Assembly (NCBI GenBank): GCA_963618495.1 | Contig: CAVESF010000029.1 | Coordinates: 1-21,861 of the forward strand | DNA length: 21,861 nucleotides | Direction of reading: 5' to 3' | Origin: Apopatosoma sp963618495 | GTDB taxonomy: Bacteria > Bacillota > Clostridia > Oscillospirales > CAG-272 | Translations under genes and position numbers: made by a program | In this document: piece after piece, positions 1 through 6,632 of the stretch | How positions within the stretch are numbered: position 1 is the first letter of the stretch | Layout of the letters: each line of letters starts with the position of its first letter | The notes under the pieces: generated by a model | Database searches by the model: none | The model's input: only the letters and a program-made list of their open reading frames with translations | What the model was told of the DNA's origin: nothing

Positions 1-23
1 TTACTCAGGAGAAAATCTTTTCA

Positions 24-47
24 GACAGCTTCGGTGCTACCGCTGTC
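24..47 (-). terminator. Possible hairpin after the uronate operon
   Basis: Inverted repeat GACAGC/GCTGTC with an inner CGGT/ACCG pairing, 11 bases beyond the stop codon of the 4-epimerase on the minus strand. The bases that follow on that strand are not a clean U-run, so this is a weak terminator candidate. No gene is visible in bases 1-58. Confidence 0.35.
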
Positions 48-58
48 GCTATTCTTTT

Positions 59-1126
59 TTATCCCTTATAATACCCCGCGTACCATTCCGCAAATTTCCG
101 CAGGCCTTCGCGTATTCCAATCTTCGGTGTGAAGCCGTAGTCACGTTCCAGCGCCTTTGAATCCGCACAGGTCACGGGGACGTCACCGGGCTGCATACCG
201 ACAAGTTGGCGGTGTCCCTCAAAGTCGTAATCTATGGGGAGTACGCCAGCGCGGACAAGCTCCTCTTGTAGCGCACTGATGTAATCGAGCAGATTTTCCG
301 GATGACCGCCGCCGATGTTGTAGACGGCATAAGGCGGGAGCGGCAGACCGTCCTCGCCGTTTTTCTTCTCCGGTGCACCCTGCATCACGCGGTATACGCC
401 CTCCACAATATCATCGATGTAGGTGAAGTCGCGGCGCATATCGCCGTAGTTGAAAATTTTAATTGTGCCGTCCTTGGCGAGTGTGTTTGTTGCGCTGAAA
501 TAGAACATATCCGGACGGCCTGCGGGACCGTACACCGTGAAGAAGCGCAGACCCGTTGATGGAATGTTGTAGAGTTTGGAATAGGCGTGTGCCAACAGCT
601 CATTGGATTTCTTGGTTGCCGCATACAGGCTGACGGGATTGTCCACCTTGTCATCCGTGGAGAACGGCACTTTTTTGTTGCCGCCATAGACGGAAGATGA
701 GGAAGCATATACCAGATGCTCGACAGAATTATGTCGGCAGGCTTCGAGGATGTTGTAGAAGCCGATGATGTTGCTCTCAATGTACACATCCGGATGGTCG
801 ATGGAATAACGCACACCCGCCTGTGCCGCGAGATTTACAACGATGTCAAAGTGGTATGTGTTGAACAGCTCATCAATCAGACTTTTATTGCCGATAGAGC
901 CCTTAACGAATATGTGCCTGACCGGGGAGGACTGTGCAGCTCCCTCAATGAGGGAAAGACGATGTTCCTTTAGCGCCGGGTCATAGTAGTCATTCATATT
1001 GTCCAGACTGACGACTGTGCCGCCACGCATTTCTTTCAGAAGTCTGATTACAAGATTTGCCCCGATGAAGCCGGGCGAGCCTGTGACAAGTATGGTTTTG
1101 TTATTCAGATCTACATTTGATTTCAT
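59..1126 (-). CDS. UDP-glucuronate 4-epimerase-like NAD-dependent epimerase
   Basis: 355-residue extended short-chain dehydrogenase. It is likely to interconvert UDP-glucuronate and UDP-galacturonate in the cytoplasm. The NAD-binding glycine motif is at residues 15-22 (TGSPGFIG, with Ser-Pro where Ala-Ala is usual). The catalytic set is the ASSSSVYG segment (141-148) with Tyr168 and Lys172 of YAATK. RFFTVYGP and the later RRDFTYIDDIVEG segment are typical of the UDP-GlcA epimerase group rather than GalE. The open frame extends upstream to 1423, but the ATG at 1126 is preferred because the fold begins there and it gives an ATGA overlap with the stop of the upstream nucleotidyltransferase, which suggests translational coupling. 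It is the last gene of a four-gene operon. Substrate assignment is inferred from motifs and the neighbouring uronate genes; dTDP- or other UDP-hexose substrates are possible. Confidence 0.88.
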   Translation of the reverse strand: MKSNVDLNNKTILVTGSPGFIGANLVIRLLKEMRGGTVVSLDNMNDYYDPALKEHRLSLIEGAAQSSPVRHIFVKGSIGNKSLIDELFNTYHFDIVVNLAAQAGVRYSIDHPDVYIESNIIGFYNILEACRHNSVEHLVYASSSSVYGGNKKVPFSTDDKVDNPVSLYAATKKSNELLAHAYSKLYNIPSTGLRFFTVYGPAGRPDMFYFSATNTLAKDGTIKIFNYGDMRRDFTYIDDIVEGVYRVMQGAPEKKNGEDGLPLPPYAVYNIGGGHPENLLDYISALQEELVRAGVLPIDYDFEGHRQLVGMQPGDVPVTCADSKALERDYGFTPKIGIREGLRKFAEWYAGYYKG

Positions 1127-1863
1127 GATTTTGTAATCCCCTTGTATTCTCTCTTTACCGCTTCGTAGCTTTCTAAATTGCCTATGTCGTACCGACTGCC
1201 AGGCATTTCCATAGCGTGAACGGCGGTCTGTGTGCATAGCCACGCGATGTAGTTTCCCGGCGCGTCTGTTCCGCAGCCCGCGGAAATTCCGTCTTTCACG
1301 CGCTTTGCGTCTATCTTCGTGTAATAGTAAAACGGCGGACAGCACCAGTGCGTCGCGGGTGTCGGTGATTTTTCGGTCATATTCAGAATCAGGTCGTTTC
1401 CGTCGATTGTCAGCACGCCGCATTTGAGCAGCTTTTTGTCGGACGGCTCGTAATAGCGCATGACGCAGGAGGTTTTCTTCTTTACGCAGTAGGCGATGAA
1501 TTTCGTCAGGCTGAAATCCAACACATTGTCCCCTGCGATAACAAGCATATCATCGACGAGCCCAAGCTTATCTATGGCAAACTGAACGTCGCATACCGCG
1601 CCGAGCCGCGTCTCGTTTGTGCCGGTGCCATCGTCAACGACTGCAATCTTATACGGCTTTGTCTTTGCCCATTCTTCAAAGTGATGAGCGAATTTGTGAT
1701 TGGAAATTACGATGTACTCGTCCACCTTGCCTGATGTCTCAATATCGTCAAGAAGCCAGTCGAGAATTGTTTTGTCTCCGACCGTGAGCAGTGGTTTCGG
1801 GAAGTTCTCGGTCAGAGGATAGAGCCGCGTCGCGTATCCCGCGGCAAGAATCAAGCATTTCAT
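1123..1863 (-). CDS. Sugar-1-phosphate nucleotidyltransferase
   Basis: 246-residue NTP_transferase-fold protein. The N-terminus carries the signature loop LAAGYATRLYPLTE followed by the PKPLL segment (residues 6-26), where the nucleotide and sugar phosphate bind. AGDNVLDF supplies the metal-binding Asp. It is shorter than GlmU or GalU and lacks a left-handed beta-helix acyltransferase tail. The family joins a sugar-1-phosphate and an NTP to give NDP-sugar and pyrophosphate. Lying directly between a galacturonokinase-like gene and a UDP-GlcA epimerase, it is inferred to use UTP with a uronic acid 1-phosphate; a dTTP-glucose (RfbA-like) activity cannot be excluded. The start ATG has an AAAGGAG ribosome binding site 9 bases upstream. 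The stop overlaps the epimerase start by four bases. Confidence 0.85.
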   Translation of the reverse strand: MKCLILAAGYATRLYPLTENFPKPLLTVGDKTILDWLLDDIETSGKVDEYIVISNHKFAHHFEEWAKTKPYKIAVVDDGTGTNETRLGAVCDVQFAIDKLGLVDDMLVIAGDNVLDFSLTKFIAYCVKKKTSCVMRYYEPSDKKLLKCGVLTIDGNDLILNMTEKSPTPATHWCCPPFYYYTKIDAKRVKDGISAGCGTDAPGNYIAWLCTQTAVHAMEMPGSRYDIGNLESYEAVKREYKGITKS

Positions 1864-1916
1864 TCAGATATTCTCCTTTTTCAGACTGAATCGCGCAAAT
1901 CACGAGGATTTTCGGC

Positions 1917-3119
1917 TTATTTTTCATTCAGGAAGGGCATGCCCATCCCGTCCGCCGTATGGCAGATATGCGCGCTGTATTTTTCTTTGAGATCCGGAAA
2001 CGCGGCGAGATATTCTTTTTCGATCTTTTTGAGAATGCTCTCTCTGTATGCCGGATCAATGAGTGCCATGCAGCAGCCTTTGAAGCCCGCTCCTGAAAAG
2101 CGCCCGCCGTAAATGCCGTCGGTCTGTGTCATGATCTCGTAGAGCTTTATGAGCTCGGGTGAGCCGGTTTCCCAGTTGTGTATTGAGGAATAGCCGCTTT
2201 CAAACGAAAGACTGCCGAATTTTTCAATATCGCCATTTCGCCACGCCTCAACACCGGATTCGACGCGTCTGAATTCGCTATACCAGTGTTCCGCGCGCCC
2301 TCGCCAGCTTTCGGGAAGTCGGTCTTTATATTCAAGGTAGGTTTCATACGGCACATCACGGAGGTTGGTTTCCTCAAACTTGCCGTATTCCATACCCGAA
2401 AATGCCTTGAGCGCATAGGCGGCGCTACGGCATTCGTCCACGCGCATGTTGAATTTGGAGCTTGCCAGCGAACGCTCAAGTCCGCTGAAAAAGATCGCGA
2501 TTTCAAACGGCTTCATTGAAGGTGACGCGGGAATCAGCTCATAGCTGTCGTCCCTCATGTCCATATACAGCAGATGATCTTTCCGGCAGTAGATCTCGCA
2601 GCTCTGGTCGAGCTTGCCGCAGGAAACGCCGACATATTTGTTTTCCGCTTCCTTGGAGATCTCAATCAGCTCTTTCTTGGAGAGAGTGATTCCGTTCAGG
2701 TGGCAGAGTGCCGAAAGAAACGTGATGATGACCGCCGCCGAGGATGAAAGTCCGCCGATCGGCAGCTCGCCGTCTAATACGGCGCAGAGACCGACGCGGA
2801 GCGGATAGCGGCTGTTGAGCGCAATAGTCGCGCCGCGCAGATGGTCCGCCCAGTCGCCCTGTTTCACATCGGGCGTTGAAGCGACATGCCACTGTGCCCT
2901 TTTGGGAAATTGCAGCGACGAGATTTCCACTATGCCGTTCATCTTCGGACCACAGGCGATGTGAATGCCCTTGTCAATCGCAAAACCCGTGATTTTACCG
3001 AGCTGATGGTCGCTGTGCGCCCCGAGAGGGCAGACTCGGTAGGGCGTGAACGCGGTATGTTCCGGCGGCTTGCGGTAGGTCTGCTCGAAATGCCGAGCTG
3101 CGTTAGAATTGTTTTGCAT
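1917..3119 (-). CDS. Galacturonokinase-like GHMP sugar kinase
   Basis: 400 residues, GHMP kinase superfamily. The substrate-binding motif reads PYRVCPLGAHSDHQ (residues 26-39) instead of the galactokinase GRxNxIGEHTDY. From memory this PLGAHxDHQ form is characteristic of plant galacturonokinase, and later stretches (the FSGL segment, NMRVDEC, RAEHWYSE, RFSGAGFKGCC) also resemble that enzyme more than GalK. The glycine-rich ATP loop is PIGGLSSSAAV (120-130), the likely catalytic base is Asp171 in GKLDQ, and the third GHMP motif is RFSGAGFKG near residue 345. Predicted reaction: D-galacturonate plus ATP gives alpha-D-galacturonate 1-phosphate in the cytosol; glucuronate is an alternative. GGGAG lies 9 bases before the ATG. 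It is the second gene of the operon, 46 bases after the dehydrogenase and 53 before the nucleotidyltransferase. Confidence 0.85.
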   Translation of the reverse strand: MQNNSNAARHFEQTYRKPPEHTAFTPYRVCPLGAHSDHQLGKITGFAIDKGIHIACGPKMNGIVEISSLQFPKRAQWHVASTPDVKQGDWADHLRGATIALNSRYPLRVGLCAVLDGELPIGGLSSSAAVIITFLSALCHLNGITLSKKELIEISKEAENKYVGVSCGKLDQSCEIYCRKDHLLYMDMRDDSYELIPASPSMKPFEIAIFFSGLERSLASSKFNMRVDECRSAAYALKAFSGMEYGKFEETNLRDVPYETYLEYKDRLPESWRGRAEHWYSEFRRVESGVEAWRNGDIEKFGSLSFESGYSSIHNWETGSPELIKLYEIMTQTDGIYGGRFSGAGFKGCCMALIDPAYRESILKKIEKEYLAAFPDLKEKYSAHICHTADGMGMPFLNEK

Positions 3120-3165
3120 AAATAATATCTCCCATAAAATGTTGAGTATTGTTTTACCTGAGAAA

Positions 3166-4659
3166 TTAATCTCTCCTGAAAAGGTCTCTTGTGTAGACCT
3201 TTTCCTCTACATCGTCGAGCGCGGCATCATAACGGTTTGCAATAATACAGCCGCACATTTTCTTGAATTTTTTGAGATCGTTGACTACGACTGAGCCGAA
3301 GAAGGTCGCGCTGTCCTCCAGCGTCGGTTCGTAGATGACCACCGTCGCGCCCTTTGCCTTGATGCGCTTCATCACGCCCTGAATGGAGGACTGACGGAAA
3401 TTGTCGCTGTTGCTCTTCATCGTAAGCCTATATACGCCAACAACCGTTTCCCGCTGCTTTTCCTCCTGCGTGGCGGAGAAGTCGGCGGATGGTGTATAGG
3501 TTCCGGCAATCTCCATCACACGGTCGGCGATGAAGTCCTTGCGGGTACGGTTTGACTCCACAATTGCTTCGATCAGAGTTTCCGGCACATCCTTGTAGTT
3601 GGCTAAAAGTTGCTTTGTGTCCTTGGGCAGACAGTAGCCGCCGTAGCCGAAGGACGGATTATTGTAATAATCGCCGACGCGGGGATCAAGACACACGCCC
3701 TTGATGATTGGCGCGGTTTTCAGCCTCTTGACCTCGGCGTAGGTATCCAGTTCGTTGAAGTAGGACACACGAAGCGCAAGATAGGTGTTCACGAACAGCT
3801 TGGTCGCCTCCGCCTCCGTGGTCGACATAAAGAGAACCGGGATCGAGGTCTTGATCGCACCCTGCTGGAGTAATGCCGCGAACTGCTCCGCCGCGTCTCT
3901 GTTCTTTTCATCGCTGCCGACAATAATACGGCTCGGATACAGGTTGTCGTAGAGTGCCTTGGACTCCCGCAGGAACTCCGGGCTGAAGATGATGTTGTCC
4001 ATACCTATTGTTCCCCGCACCTGCACGGTGTAGCCAACGGGAATGGTAGACTTGATCACAACGGTGGGCTTGATTTCCCTGTCGGCGGTGGACTCCTTAA
4101 TCAGTGCCAGCACAGATTCCACGGCACTGCAATCAAAGAAGTTCGTCTTGGGATCGTAGTTGGTGGGCGCGGCGACGATGATGAAGTCGGCATCGGCATA
4201 GGCGGATGCACCGTCTGTTGTAGCGGTGAGGGAGAGCCCACGCGTCTCATGCTCGGCGAGATACCGCTCCATGTATTCGTCCTGAATCGGACTGATCCAG
4301 TTGTTCAGCTTTTCAACCTTCTCCGGCACGATGTCCACGGCGGTTACATCATTGTGCTGAGAGAGCAGCACGGCAAGGGACAGACCGACATAGCCCGTTC
4401 CGGCGACTGCGATTTTTTTGCGTTCAATAGCTACAGGAGCCGCATTTTCCTCTACAATAACGTCGGAGGTCTGAAAATCTAAAACAGTAGAAAGTACAAG
4501 AAGTTGATCCACGGATGGAGAATAGTCCCCAGATTCCAATCTGGAAAGCAAGGAACGGTTGATTCCGGTCGCCTTGGACAACTCCGTTTGGGAGAGCTTT
4601 AATGTTTTTCTTCTGCTGACTACGGTTTCAGCGAGAAGATGTGCAGATAAATGCTTCAT
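3166..4659 (-). CDS. HTH-domain/UDP-glucose 6-dehydrogenase fusion
   Basis: 497 residues in one uninterrupted frame. Residues 1-65 form an XRE/Cro-type helix-turn-helix (LSQTELSKATGINRSLLSRLE, 22-42, then the usual fourth and fifth helices). After a short linker, residues 81-497 are a nucleotide-sugar dehydrogenase: GTGYVG NAD loop (87-92), SPEFLRE (226-232), catalytic Cys343 in GYGGYCLPKD, and a C-terminal UDP-binding domain with LTMKSNSDNFR (412-422). The enzyme oxidises UDP-glucose to UDP-glucuronate with two NAD+. An upstream in-frame extension to 4863 is rejected because it is low-complexity, hydrophobic and overlaps the promoter. The chosen ATG has GAGGT 5 bases upstream. The HTH is not part of ordinary Ugd, so autoregulation of this first gene of the operon is a reasonable inference. 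A different UDP-hexose could be the substrate. Confidence 0.9.
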   Translation of the reverse strand: MKHLSAHLLAETVVSRRKTLKLSQTELSKATGINRSLLSRLESGDYSPSVDQLLVLSTVLDFQTSDVIVEENAAPVAIERKKIAVAGTGYVGLSLAVLLSQHNDVTAVDIVPEKVEKLNNWISPIQDEYMERYLAEHETRGLSLTATTDGASAYADADFIIVAAPTNYDPKTNFFDCSAVESVLALIKESTADREIKPTVVIKSTIPVGYTVQVRGTIGMDNIIFSPEFLRESKALYDNLYPSRIIVGSDEKNRDAAEQFAALLQQGAIKTSIPVLFMSTTEAEATKLFVNTYLALRVSYFNELDTYAEVKRLKTAPIIKGVCLDPRVGDYYNNPSFGYGGYCLPKDTKQLLANYKDVPETLIEAIVESNRTRKDFIADRVMEIAGTYTPSADFSATQEEKQRETVVGVYRLTMKSNSDNFRQSSIQGVMKRIKAKGATVVIYEPTLEDSATFFGSVVVNDLKKFKKMCGCIIANRYDAALDDVEEKVYTRDLFRRD

Positions 4660-4694
4660 GAATACCTCAAAAATGCCGCTAAAAGCGTCATATA

Positions 4695-4707
4695 ATAATA
4701 CTATTAT
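4695..4707. promoter_or_regulatory. Candidate operator, 13-bp palindrome
   Basis: Perfect dyad ATAATA-C-TATTAT in the leader of the dehydrogenase gene, about 13-25 bases downstream of its predicted start site. Its position suits a repressor roadblock, possibly the HTH domain of the gene product. It is AT-rich, so chance is a real alternative. Confidence 0.3.
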
Positions 4708-4726
4708 AGCACTGGAATGTGAAAAT

Positions 4727-4755
4727 ATTATAACACCGAAATGCAAAAAAGTCAA
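4727..4755 (-). promoter_or_regulatory. Sigma-A promoter of the uronate operon (proximal)
   Basis: On the minus strand: TTGACT (4755-4750), 17-base spacer, TATAAT (4732-4727). A start near 4720 would give a leader of about 60 bases before the dehydrogenase ATG at 4659. Confidence 0.8.
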
Positions 4756-4861
4756 GTATATGATGTTGAAAAATACAGATTTAAAGAAAAATTCCGGAAG
4801 CACAGAAAAAAATGATGCTAATAGAAACAAACGAAGGAAGAACGGTGTTGCCGCAGGCAAC

Positions 4862-4894
4862 AAAAAAGAGCCGTCAGAGCCGTTTTAACGGTTC
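4862..4894 (-). terminator. Intrinsic terminator inside the operon leader
   Basis: On the minus strand GAACCGT can pair with either of two tandem ACGGCTC copies. The second copy is followed directly by TTTTTT. Pairing with the nearer copy would form a competing hairpin that does not abut the U-run. An overlapping second hairpin (TGTTGCC/GGCAACA, 4846-4862) starts within the U-run. The arrangement would end transcripts from the distal promoter after about 70 bases. Confidence 0.6.
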
Positions 4895-4932
4895 AATGTA
4901 TACAATCTCTGCGGGATGGTTGATTATTTACT
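4868..4932 (-). ncRNA. Putative short leader RNA or attenuator
   Basis: Bounded by a strong promoter (4939-4967) and an intrinsic terminator (4862-4894), this stretch of about 65-70 bases has no open reading frame and matches no riboswitch class I can recognise. It contains an 8-bp palindrome TGTATACA (4897-4904). It may be an attenuated leader of the uronate operon or a free-standing small RNA; transcription is inferred only from the promoter and terminator. Confidence 0.4.
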
Positions 4933-4938
4933 GTATTT

Positions 4939-4967
4939 ATAATATCATATACATTTTGGGCTGTCAA
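4939..4967 (-). promoter_or_regulatory. Sigma-A promoter (distal, before the leader)
   Basis: On the minus strand: TTGACA (4967-4962), 17-base spacer, TATTAT (4944-4939). It is essentially consensus. It lies just downstream of the tRNA-Cys terminator and drives transcription into the terminator at 4862-4894. Confidence 0.75.
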
Positions 4968-5012
4968 GAGAACATCCGGAAAAGGCTGTTAAGAGCAGCG
5001 GCGGCTCATTAC

Positions 5013-5043
5013 CAAAAACAAAAAGCATTGCTTTCGCAATGCT
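5013..5043 (-). terminator. Terminator of the tRNA-Cys gene (bidirectional)
   Basis: Perfect 8-bp stem AGCATTGC/GCAATGCT around a 4-base loop (TTTC on the plus strand). A T-run follows on the minus strand (TTTTTGTTTTT) and also on the plus strand (CTTTTTT), so it can work in both directions. It begins 7 bases past the tRNA CCA end. Confidence 0.85.
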
Positions 5044-5049
5044 CTTTTT

Positions 5050-5124
<75 letters not shown>

Positions 5125-5140
5125 GTAAATTTGCTAATAT

Positions 5141-5169
5141 AGTATAGCAGAAACGTATGAGTTTGTCAA
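5141..5169 (-). promoter_or_regulatory. Promoter of tRNA-Cys
   Basis: On the minus strand: TTGACA (5169-5164), 17-base spacer, TATACT (5146-5141), 16 bases ahead of the mature tRNA 5' end. Confidence 0.85.
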
Positions 5170-5498
5170 GGGCTTTTCACAGTTTTCCGCAAATATTTTT
5201 GTAGTGTTACAATTGATGTGAGACTGAAAACGAAAAAGGCATAGAAAAAGTGATTGAGATCAGATAAAATAGTCTTGCCCACAAGCAAATCTCACGGAAA
5301 TGTCTCAATTTATAAAAGATTACACCGTGACCAGCAAAAGTATGCTGAACAAGGAGACCGCTGACGCGGCACCCTGCGGGCTTCGCTCATTCGGCTCATT
5401 CATTGCACTCTGTTGCCGCTCTCCCTCATCCCGCAGGGCGTATCCTGTTCTTTTTTCTCAATTATCTTTTGAAATGTTTGTCTCGTATCCTACGATAA
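5170..5498. other. Gene-free stretch with a 9-bp inverted repeat
   Basis: No convincing coding region on either strand. A frame of 82 codons on the plus strand (5300-5548) lacks a ribosome binding site and has no recognisable content. The stretch holds CCCTGCGGG (5372-5380) and its exact complement CCCGCAGGG (5430-5438), followed on the plus strand by TTCTTTTTTC. It could be a structured transcript end or a decayed element; nothing decides between these. Confidence 0.4.
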
Positions 5499-6317
5499 TC
5501 AATTCGAATAATATGAAGAAACCGTATATTTCTTTTTGTTTAGAATAAACATTGCCGATAAAATCATGTATGCGACAATACCGCAATGCCCGCTGATAAT
5601 ATATCCGTTTCCGCGCGGACGATTGTCTGTGCTGTATTCTATGATTCGGTTTTCCGTAAATAAAAGAAGCAACTCGTTAAGGCGGGGAAGAGCAATTCCC
5701 GATTTTTCGATAATGTCGTGTTTGGATGTAGGCATGTCACATTCCAGTGACAAAATCAACTTTTGCCCGTCCTCACTGCAAAGTTCTTTCATGATATCAA
5801 CCGTTTCAAAGTCAAAGACCGAAAGCTTTTTGATAAGCTCCGATTGTATAACACAAACTATGCCCTCGTCGTCCCATATTTTTGTGCCGAACGAACCGAT
5901 AATGCGAAGATTTCCACGCTTTTTGTCATCTTCTTGTCGTTTGCGATCGCCCACTTCCGCAAAATAAATTCCTTTCCACATTTTCCACAAATCCTCGCCA
6001 AGTTCACGATGAAGATTGCCTGTGTAGCCTGCTGCATCTGCTTTTGCCCAGATAAATTCAGTGCCGAGCTGTTCAATTCTTTCAGCCACGGCATTGATAT
6101 CTCCGCTTGACTCGGTTTCGAGAAGAACGTCTGCGGAAATTCCGTAGATGTCGCTTATCGACTTCAGATTAAAACAGTCAGGCAGGCAATCGCCCGACTC
6201 CCATTTTGATATTGCCTGCGGAGATATGCCTATTTTTTCGGCGACATCTTCCTGCGTCATGCCGAGTCTCTTTCTGTGATTGCGAAGTTTTTCACCAAAT
6301 ATTTTTTGATCCAACAT
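5499..6317 (-). CDS. XRE-family regulator with C-terminal winged-helix region
   Basis: 272 residues. An N-terminal XRE helix-turn-helix covers residues 5-65 (MTQEDVAEKIGISPQAISKWESG, 20-42, very typical). A middle region of unknown role follows (70-180), then a probable winged helix (about 184-240: SKHDIIEKSGIALPRLNELLLLF, then a wing ending NGYIISG) and a short hydrophobic tail (246-259). It is probably a cytoplasmic DNA-binding regulator; ligand and targets are unknown. The ATG at 6317 is chosen over the upstream in-frame start at 6392 because AAAGGA lies about 7 bases before it and the promoter covers the extension. It is monocistronic and noticeably AT-richer than the metG block. No partner gene lies beside it, so I assign no pathway. 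Confidence 0.85.
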   Translation of the reverse strand: MLDQKIFGEKLRNHRKRLGMTQEDVAEKIGISPQAISKWESGDCLPDCFNLKSISDIYGISADVLLETESSGDINAVAERIEQLGTEFIWAKADAAGYTGNLHRELGEDLWKMWKGIYFAEVGDRKRQEDDKKRGNLRIIGSFGTKIWDDEGIVCVIQSELIKKLSVFDFETVDIMKELCSEDGQKLILSLECDMPTSKHDIIEKSGIALPRLNELLLLFTENRIIEYSTDNRPRGNGYIISGHCGIVAYMILSAMFILNKKKYTVSSYYSN

Positions 6318-6362
6318 GTTTTTGTCCTTTCTGCTTTTTTCAGATGGCCACCTTGTAATCAA

Positions 6363-6392
6363 ATTATACCATATTGCTTTTTCAACTTGCAA
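6363..6392 (-). promoter_or_regulatory. Promoter of the XRE regulator
   Basis: On the minus strand: TTGCAA (6392-6387), 18-base spacer ending TGG, TATAAT (6368-6363), giving an extended -10. About 45 bases of leader precede the ATG. Confidence 0.7.
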
Positions 6393-6538
6393 TAGTATTT
6401 TTGTTGAATTTTATGCGATTATCTCTACCGTGGGTTGAATTTTTAAAATTCGCGAACGAGCGGCGGGGATATTCCGTCACTGCTTGCTTCGGGAAAACTA
6501 TGGCTTACCATGGCACCGAAAAACGCGCAGAATATCAA

Positions 6539-6570
6539 AACGCTGCCTGCCGAAACCGGCAGACAGCGTT
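6539..6570 (-). terminator. Terminator after tatD
   Basis: 14-bp stem (AACGCTG..CTGCCG/CGGCAG..CAGCGTT) with one mismatch and an AAAC loop (plus-strand reading). The minus strand continues TTTTGATATT; the plus strand continues with a looser T-rich stretch. It closes the leftward metG-tatD block about 60 bases past the tatD stop. Confidence 0.75.
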
Positions 6571-6632
6571 ATAAAACTTTATTTTTCTGCAAAATCCTAA
6601 AGAGATTTATCCTGCGATATATTCATATATTG

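Noticed and set aside
1127..1423. N-terminal extension of the epimerase frame
   Set aside because: It lies inside the nucleotidyltransferase gene, is Arg-rich non-family sequence, and the SDR fold starts at the ATG at 1126 with an ATGA overlap.
4660..4863. N-terminal extension of the HTH-Ugd frame with a hydrophobic stretch resembling a membrane anchor
   Set aside because: The extension crosses the consensus promoter at 4727-4755; a good ribosome binding site and the HTH start point to the ATG at 4659.
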